Positions 59,100-64,000 of a stretch of 64,000 nt of DNA are shown in pieces. The DNA is from Sporomusa silvacetica DSM 10669 (GTDB lineage: Bacteria; Bacillota; Negativicutes; Sporomusales; Sporomusaceae), in contig NZ_LSLK01000070.1 in NCBI RefSeq assembly GCF_002257705.1, positions 257,265 to 321,264 of the forward strand, written 5' to 3'. The position numbers and the translations under genes are program-made. The notes below the pieces were generated by a model that saw only the letters and a list, made by a program, of their open reading frames with translations, did no database searches and was not told the origin of the DNA. The number at the start of each line of letters is the position of its first letter. Positions within the stretch are counted from its first letter, which is position 1.

Positions 59100-59432
59100 G
59101 TGAAAAAAGCAATTGAAACCTATATCAAAGAAGCGCCTGGTCTTACCCCAGACGAATATGTTTTCAAGAGTCGGAAAGGCAATAATATTCCGATCACGCG
59201 GCAACAGGCATATAGAATTTTAAATAATGCGGCAGAAGATCTTGGCCTTGTTGAAAGAAATAGCAAAGGAATTATAGTTTCTGGAGAAATTGGCACCCAT
59301 TCGATGCGGAAAACGTTTGGATATTACGCTTACAAGAACGGTGTATCGCTGGAGTTATTGATGGATATTTTCAATCACTCCACGCCAGCTATGACTCTCA
59401 GGTATATTGGTATTACTGAACGACAAAAATAG
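59100..59432 (+). pseudogene. Tyrosine recombinase (phage integrase) C-terminal fragment
   Basis: The 110-residue frame contains the second catalytic box HSMRKTFGYYAYKNG (HxxR) and the end LMDIFNHSTPAMTLRYIGIT with the nucleophile Tyr. The N-terminal core-binding domain and the first catalytic Arg are missing, and the start coincides with the REP-like repeat. It is a truncated integrase. Confidence 0.75.
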
Positions 59433-59539
59433 GAGGTATATTTACAATCCAACCTGGGGTGAGAAATTTGTAAATTGATCTTCGCAACAGACTGGGATTA
59501 CAGTTGATTGTTTAGAGTATTTTATCTTGGGAGGTAATC

Positions 59540-60115
59540 ATGAGGCAAGATTTTTCAAATGTATCAAAGGAGCGACTTTCCGAATTGTTTCCAATATTAT
59601 TAGAACCACATAATCCTGGGTGGATAGATTATTTTTTTATTGAAAGAAATTTCCTGAAATCCATTTTTGGTGATAACATTGTAAGAATTAACCATATTGG
59701 AAGTTCTTGTGTACCCGGACTTATCGCAAAGCCTACTATTGATATATTGCTGGAGATTTCACAAGAAATTGACTTATCAGCAATTACCGAAACAATGGAA
59801 GATGAAGGCTATGTTGTCAATACTCCTAAAAAAGACATCATTGCATACTTAAAAGGATATACGCCACGCGGTTTTGAAGGGCAATGTGTGCACATTCATG
59901 TCAGATATTATGGCGATTGGGATGAACTATACTTTAGAGATTATTTAATCTTACATCCTGATGTTGCTCGTGAATATGGAAAGCTTAAAATTATGTTGAA
60001 AGAAAAATATACTAATGATAGAGATGGATACACTTACGCGAAGGGAGATTTTATTAGGAAATACTCAGAATATGCACGTGTAGAATTTTCTAATAGATAT
60101 ACCCCAAATAAATGA
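59540..60115 (+). CDS. GrpB family protein (nucleotidyltransferase fold)
   Basis: The 191-residue protein contains NPGWIDYFFIERNFL, then IVRINHIGSSCVPGLIAKPT and IDILLEI, the GrpB/UPF0157 signature with a nucleotidyltransferase-like GS and DxD-type core (KPTIDIL). Some relatives are fused to dephospho-CoA kinase. Substrate is unknown. It has GGGAGG before the ATG and looks intact. Confidence 0.85.
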   Translation: MRQDFSNVSKERLSELFPILLEPHNPGWIDYFFIERNFLKSIFGDNIVRINHIGSSCVPGLIAKPTIDILLEISQEIDLSAITETMEDEGYVVNTPKKDIIAYLKGYTPRGFEGQCVHIHVRYYGDWDELYFRDYLILHPDVAREYGKLKIMLKEKYTNDRDGYTYAKGDFIRKYSEYARVEFSNRYTPNK

Positions 60116-60372
60116 ATATGAACCTTTTTTCTAGGGATTGTGAAAAAACACCTCACTACCAAAGACAATGTGCCAAAACACGGTTTACCATAACCACCTG
60201 CTTTGCCGCTGACCAATATGCTTCCCTTGGAGTATATTGGGGTCACGGAATTTTGGACGGTTCCGGCTTACAACCCCAATATGGAATACGGCGGATTTTT
60301 TTGTTATACTATGACCACCAATTGGTCCACAATTGATGATATAACTTGACATCACAATTGGATATAGATGAT

Positions 60373-60603
60373 TTATTTTTCCAGAAACCACTTACCTGCA
60401 TCACAAAATAGATATACTTCCTTACCAGCAATCCGGCAGGTGTAGCGCATACCTTGCAGACCTGCCTTTAATGATGCCGCTTGGCGAATATCTAATACAC
60501 GGTCAATCGGGAATTTCCGACCATCTTCCCATTGCAGGGAAAGCGGTCGAATTCTTCCTTCTTTGTCGTGTTTAGCTACTACTTCTATGTGTACTTTCCC
60601 CAC
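60373..60603 (-). CDS. Small protein of the DNA polymerase IV operon
   Basis: The 76-residue protein (MGKVHIEVVAKHDKEGRIRP, then LSLQWEDGRKFPIDRVLDIR) follows the polymerase gene by about 10 bp and often accompanies it in Firmicutes as a hypothetical protein. It is a compact beta-rich unit with Cys in CRIAGKEVYLFCDAGKWFLE. The function is unknown. SOS control is expected through the shared promoter. Confidence 0.72.
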   Translation of the reverse strand: MGKVHIEVVAKHDKEGRIRPLSLQWEDGRKFPIDRVLDIRQAASLKAGLQGMRYTCRIAGKEVYLFCDAGKWFLEK

Positions 60604-60612
60604 TTAACTCAC

Positions 60613-61851
60613 CTACTTAAAATAAGATACCGGATGAATGGTATGGTCATCCTTCGGGTTGAAGCCAGTTAACTGACGATCAAGCAGCATGGCGCAGCGT
60701 TGGACACTGTAATGTCCAAACCGTTTACGTATAGTATCAATAGTCTGCTCAAGTGTCTCCGCCTCTAGGTTATCACCATCGAACAAATCAATTTGAATAT
60801 GACCGTTGGCTGTTACCAAGTCAGCCCCACGTACACCTATGCTGCGGATTGGTTTATCCCAAGTATAGTTTGCCTTAAACAATTCCATAGCCTTTCTGGC
60901 AATATCGTTAGATATGAATGATGGTATCAGGAGTTTACCTTGTCTATCGAAAGAATATAAATCATTATTTCTCACGCTGATGGTTACTGTTCGGCATTTT
61001 AGACCATGCTTTCTAAGCCGAGCTGCTACACTTTCAGCCAATACATAAATGATTAACTTAACATCAGTATCATTCTGCAAATCCCGCACTGTCGTAGTAC
61101 TGTTACCGACTGATTTAACAATGCTTTCTTCCCCATTCAACCTGACTGGGGCCGAATCCAAGCCATTTGCAAACGACCATAGGGTTTCTCCCCAAACTCC
61201 CAGAAGGAGGCGAAGGTTACGAACCTCCCGGTTAGCCAAATCGCCGATTGTGTAAATGCCTCGGTTCTCAAGCTTTTGTCGCGTTGAGCGGCCAACGTAT
61301 AATAGGTCACCTACAGGTAGCGGCCAGACTTTATTCCGAAAGTTTTCTTCCGTAATGACGGTTGTAGCATCGGGCTTTTTCATGTCGCTCCCAAGTTTTG
61401 CGAATATCTTATTCCATGAAACTCCGGCAGATGCGGTGAGACCTAATTCTTCTCGAAACCGCTTACGGATAGTGTCGGCAATATCAGGACCTGAGCCAAA
61501 CAACTTAAGTGAGCCGGTTACATCAAGCCACGACTCGTCAATTCCAAAATTTTCAACCTGATCCGTGTAATCGGCGTATATTTCCCGAGCTTTTCGTGAA
61601 AATCGAAGATATTTGTGAAAATCAGCCGACAGAGTCACTAATCCCGGACATTTTATCCTAGCTTCCCAGATTACGTCACCTGTTTTTACACCCGCTTTCT
61701 TTGCCATTTCGCTCTTCGCGAGCACTATACCGTGACGGGCTTCGGCATCACCGCACACAGCGACCGGCTTGTCTCGAAGCTCCGGTCTATGAATCAATTC
61801 AACGGAGGCATAAAACGAATTTAGGTCTACATGCAAAATAGTTCGAGACAA
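60613..61851 (-). CDS. dinB: Y-family DNA polymerase IV-like (DinB/ImuB type)
   Basis: The 412-residue polymerase has the catalytic motifs ILHVDLNSFYASVELI (metal Asp), ENFGIDESWLDVTGS with DES at about 103, and SAGVSWNKIFAKLGSDMKKP. The little-finger domain and a C-terminal tail (CAMLLDRQLTGF) follow. It replicates past damaged bases. Two LexA boxes lie directly upstream, and the downstream small protein is co-transcribed. Confidence 0.9.
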   Translation of the reverse strand: MSRTILHVDLNSFYASVELIHRPELRDKPVAVCGDAEARHGIVLAKSEMAKKAGVKTGDVIWEARIKCPGLVTLSADFHKYLRFSRKAREIYADYTDQVENFGIDESWLDVTGSLKLFGSGPDIADTIRKRFREELGLTASAGVSWNKIFAKLGSDMKKPDATTVITEENFRNKVWPLPVGDLLYVGRSTRQKLENRGIYTIGDLANREVRNLRLLLGVWGETLWSFANGLDSAPVRLNGEESIVKSVGNSTTTVRDLQNDTDVKLIIYVLAESVAARLRKHGLKCRTVTISVRNNDLYSFDRQGKLLIPSFISNDIARKAMELFKANYTWDKPIRSIGVRGADLVTANGHIQIDLFDGDNLEAETLEQTIDTIRKRFGHYSVQRCAMLLDRQLTGFNPKDDHTIHPVSYFK

Positions 61852-61872
61852 TAAAAAAGCCCCCTTACTCTC

Positions 61873-61910
61873 GGAACGCTTGTTCGGTTTTATTGTAGAA
61901 CAAATGTTCT
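61873..61910 (-). promoter_or_regulatory. Two LexA (DinR) operator boxes
   Basis: GAACGCTTGTTC (61874-61885) and AGAACAAATGTTCT (61897-61910) match the Gram-positive CGAAC-N4-GTTCG type LexA operator. They are 22-58 bp upstream of the polymerase ATG. Two boxes suggest tight SOS repression. Confidence 0.88.
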
Positions 61911-61976
61911 GTCGTGTAAAGAGGATGTTACTGGGATATACGCTTAGAAGATAATATCAATTCATTAAAAAACTAA

Positions 61977-62016
61977 CTCCCCATAGGGTAAGCTTTCTAC
62001 GGCTCCCTATGGGGTT
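61977..62016 (-). terminator. Terminator after the M50 peptidase gene
   Basis: CCCCATAGGG and CCCTATGGGG form perfect 10-bp arms. On the minus strand AGTTAGTTTTTTAA follows. A related hairpin occurs near 63345-63405. Confidence 0.72.
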
Positions 62017-62028
62017 ATTTGTCATGTT

Positions 62029-62148
62029 CTACAATATTTCGTTGGAAGTAATCTGTACTAAAAAGTCACCTTTACTTGTCCGTTTAATGACGCCCTTCTT
62101 ACCGGCACCATCATCAACGGTAATAGCTTGGAAGTTGTGGCTCATCAT
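62029..62148 (-). CDS. Short ORF of unknown function after the M50 gene
   Basis: A 39-residue frame MMSHNFQAITVDDGAGKKGV ... FLVQITSNEIL starts 18 bp beyond the peptidase stop. The ribosome site is weak (AAGG, 13 bases before the first ATG). The last residues (SNEIL) recur as a partial copy next to LysM copy 3. It may be a real small protein or the end of a lost gene. Confidence 0.35.
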   Translation of the reverse strand: MMSHNFQAITVDDGAGKKGVIKRTSKGDFLVQITSNEIL

Positions 62149-62165
62149 AAAATTAAATCAGAACC

Positions 62166-63005
62166 TTATAACCTTGGTCGCAGCGCCTCTGCAATAAGAT
62201 GCGTTTCGTAAGTTAACACCCCACTCGCCAACAACAAGGCTAGATAGGCAATCCCGATCTTTAGTCGAAACCTTGGATCAGTGTCATAATAGGAGTCATT
62301 GCGATGCTTCCAGAACTCCCATGCACGATGAATAGCCGCCAACAAAACTAATACTAAGATCGGACTAAAGCTAAACCAAATAAGAAGCCCAATCAAGGGA
62401 ATTCCAAAAAACCAAATATATGGAGATACCGCACTAGCAATCCGCCCGCCATCAAGCGGCGAAGCCGGGATGAGGTTAAATAACGTCAGGAGATACCCAG
62501 TAAAAGCCAGCGAGAAAAGCAGCGTTGACTGAAATACATAAGCAGCTGTATGAACAACACCTGCTGCTAAAAAACCAAACAGCGGCCCACCATAGGCAAT
62601 AATACTTTCAGTTGCTGCATCCTTAGGAGGTTCCTTAATACCAATTAACGCTCCTAAAAAAGGGATAAAGACTGGAGCCGTTACAGGGATGTTTTGCCGC
62701 TTTGCAGCATACATATGCCCATATTCGTGGACTGCAATAAGCGAGACAAAACCGACCGCCCACCAAATACCATAAAACCAAGCATACACACCAATCATCG
62801 CAAACATAGATACTGTTGTAAGCCCAAACTTACTAAACTTAAACAAGAAAAAGATTCCCTGAAGAAAACTCAGAATAGTCTTCCATTTTAGTATAGCCAG
62901 CAGAACAGTAACCGCCCCGCCTAACCCAAATCTTTTGTACCATGGCTTACGCGAAGGGGGCGGGGGAGTATCCAGCAAATCTTTCATTTCGTCTTCTCTA
63001 TTCAA
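62166..63005 (-). CDS. Site-2 protease-like M50 membrane metallopeptidase
   Basis: The 279-residue protein has about six helices. The zinc motif HEYGH lies in LIAVHEYGHMYAAKRQNIPV at about 92-111 and the third ligand in LIPASPLDGGRIASA (SPLDGG) at about 195-209. It would cleave substrates in the membrane. The start given is a TTG with GAGGTAA upstream; an ATG six codons later is possible. A role in envelope stress or sporulation is possible. Confidence 0.88.
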   Translation of the reverse strand: MNREDEMKDLLDTPPPPSRKPWYKRFGLGGAVTVLLAILKWKTILSFLQGIFFLFKFSKFGLTTVSMFAMIGVYAWFYGIWWAVGFVSLIAVHEYGHMYAAKRQNIPVTAPVFIPFLGALIGIKEPPKDAATESIIAYGGPLFGFLAAGVVHTAAYVFQSTLLFSLAFTGYLLTLFNLIPASPLDGGRIASAVSPYIWFFGIPLIGLLIWFSFSPILVLVLLAAIHRAWEFWKHRNDSYYDTDPRFRLKIGIAYLALLLASGVLTYETHLIAEALRPRL

Positions 63006-63420
63006 AGCATTACCTCAATTCTTTATCAACACTCTTGCTAATTCGTACATATTTTAACAAAGAGTGTTACGGGTGATAACCCTCTCCATGTCACTGGGAA
63101 CGACGAATTTTAAATAACGATCTGAAGAAACAGCCATCACAATTTTTATCACAGCAAAATCGATGAAAGTTTAGGCTACCAAGTATTTACTATTCAGATC
63201 ACCGCTTCTTCTGTACATAAACTCACTCCTTGAGCCTAGTCTGTACCAGCAACTCTGTATTATATCATACCATGCTCTTGCTCGGTTTTGAAACTTTGCT
63301 TTAATTTCACGCAGATATATCTTAATCACTGATAAAATAATTGAACCCCACTGGGACCGCCCTGATTGACCGTCTCCCTACGGGGTTATTTTATTACTAC
63401 AATATTTCGTTGGAATTGAT
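63006..63420. other. Intergenic stretch without a gene
   Basis: Near 63345-63405 a hairpin with CCCCACTGGGA and TCCCTACGGGG, and the sequence TACAATATTTCGTTGGAA, repeat the region at 61977-62045. No reading frame is supported. Confidence 0.45.
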
Positions 63421-63597
63421 GATACGGTCTACGTAAAACCCAGAGATACAGTTTGGCAAATTGCTGCTAAATACACTACAGATAAAGACGATGTTAAGGA
63501 AGTCATTTATGAGATTTGGCGGATAAATAAATTAGATAATAACGCGAGTGTTTATCCTGGACAGGTTTTGAAGGTGCCAGTAATCGTAAGCAAATGA
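63421..63597 (+). pseudogene. LysM domain sequence, copy 3 (open frame but no start)
   Basis: The frame reads DTVYVKPRDTVWQIAAKYTT, DVKEVIYEIWRINKLDNNAS and VYPGQVLKVPVIVSK without interruption. It lacks a start codon, signal peptide and ribosome site. It is the best-preserved copy of the three and joins upstream to the duplicated sequence of 62029-62045. A terminator (63629-63666) follows. Confidence 0.65.
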
Positions 63598-63628
63598 TTT
63601 ATTAGCAAAAAAAGATATCTACCAGAAA

Positions 63629-63666
63629 GCACACGGCATCTTGTGATAATGGCCGTGTGTTTATTT
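63629..63666 (+). terminator. Terminator after LysM copy 3
   Basis: ACACGGC and GCCGTGT pair, followed by GTTTATTTT. It matches the terminators after the other two copies. Confidence 0.65.
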
Positions 63667-63704
63667 TGATGATTGTACTCACAGTATTCATTCCTCTCAG
63701 GAAT

Positions 63705-63857
63705 CTAACTCCTTGTTTTAAAAACGAAGCAAGATGAGCGTCCCTTTGCTTCTTCGAATGTCTTGGCATTACTGTATTTTATGGTAGTTACCATATAATG
63801 TTTTGGTGCATTGTTGTTCATTTTGGCAACGGTTTTGGCAACTACTATTGCAGTCAT
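63705..63857 (-). other. Possible short ORF at the window end
   Basis: A 50-residue frame (MTAIVVAKTVAKMNNNAPKH ... TFEEAKGRSSCFVFKTRS) has no clear ribosome site and no family that I recognise. The remainder to position 64000 shows only a hairpin AGCCG/CGGCT followed by TATTTATTTTT. Confidence 0.2.
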
Positions 63858-64000
63858 TCACAGCATCCCTGTATTTCTTGTCTCACAGATACCATTAGCC
63901 GTTTAACACGGCTATTTATTTTTGTCAAAAGCAGGAATTTAATGTTATTTTGTGGTAGTATATATAATATTACACAATTTTACAAAAAATACACAAGCTC

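Noticed and set aside
60116..60372. Coding region between GrpB and the polymerase operon
   Set aside because: Short frames exist but none has a ribosome site or recognisable motif; probably non-coding or decayed.

Overview
The window looks like chromosome of a Gram-negative-type (diderm) anaerobic Firmicute of the Negativicutes, most like Sporomusa or a close relative. The evidence is an SLH-domain porin of the OmpM type, an NADH/ferredoxin-type [FeFe] hydrogenase, corrinoid methyl transfer, Gram-positive-style LexA (DinR) and BirA operators, and sigma-54 control. The assignment is an inference from gene content; no rRNA gene is present to confirm it.

The central 5.3-32.8 kb is one metabolic island. 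Two long minus-strand operons encode every step of anaerobic nicotinate fermentation as known from Eubacterium barkeri. These are four-subunit nicotinate dehydrogenase (ndhS/L/M/F), 6-hydroxynicotinate reductase, enamidase, 2-(hydroxymethyl)glutarate dehydrogenase and dehydratase, B12-dependent 2-methyleneglutarate mutase with a MutL/GlmL-type partner, 3-methylitaconate isomerase, dimethylmaleate hydratase and dimethylmalate lyase. The products are propionate and pyruvate. Between the operons lie a sigma-54 activator, a YqeB-type selenium-molybdenum hydroxylase maturation protein and a divergent LysR regulator. Directly upstream is a third minus-strand operon: a non-pyrrolysine MttB-family methyltransferase, a small membrane protein, a sodium/solute symporter, a corrinoid protein and a methyl-tetrahydrofolate methyltransferase.

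All three operons carry a good sigma-54 (-24/-12) promoter preceded by copies of the palindrome TTTCA-N4-TGAAA. In two of them the palindrome lies at the same distance (about 154-155 bp) from the promoter. This links the quaternary-amine demethylase to nicotinate catabolism. The simplest hypothesis is a trigonelline (N-methylnicotinate) demethylation system: the methyl group goes to tetrahydrofolate and the Wood-Ljungdahl pathway, and the released nicotinate enters the fermentation route. I regard this as the most interesting candidate for an undescribed system here.

Left flank (0-5.2 kb): a frameshifted thpR, selO, a single-gene [FeFe] hydrogenase and the SLH porin. Right of the island: a methyl-accepting chemotaxis protein, a YmaF-like protein with a His/Asp/Cys repeat tail, a secreted beta-helix protein, and a MerR-controlled hydroxyacid dehydrogenase/AEC transporter pair. 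From 41 to 46 kb there is decayed accessory DNA with group II intron, DUF3231 and DUF4097 remnants and a tRNA-Gly scar, together with intact membrane protein genes.

From 46 to 54.7 kb come a GcvT-serine hydroxymethyltransferase fusion, two tandem biotin synthases behind a BirA operator, an ECF S-component, and an iscR-iscS-iscU operon. From 54.9 kb to the end the DNA is mostly accessory and decaying: prophage gene remnants, three LysM gene copies (two with stop codons) with terminators and REP-like repeats, a glycosyltransferase, an integrase fragment, GrpB, an SOS-controlled DNA polymerase IV operon and a membrane M50 peptidase.
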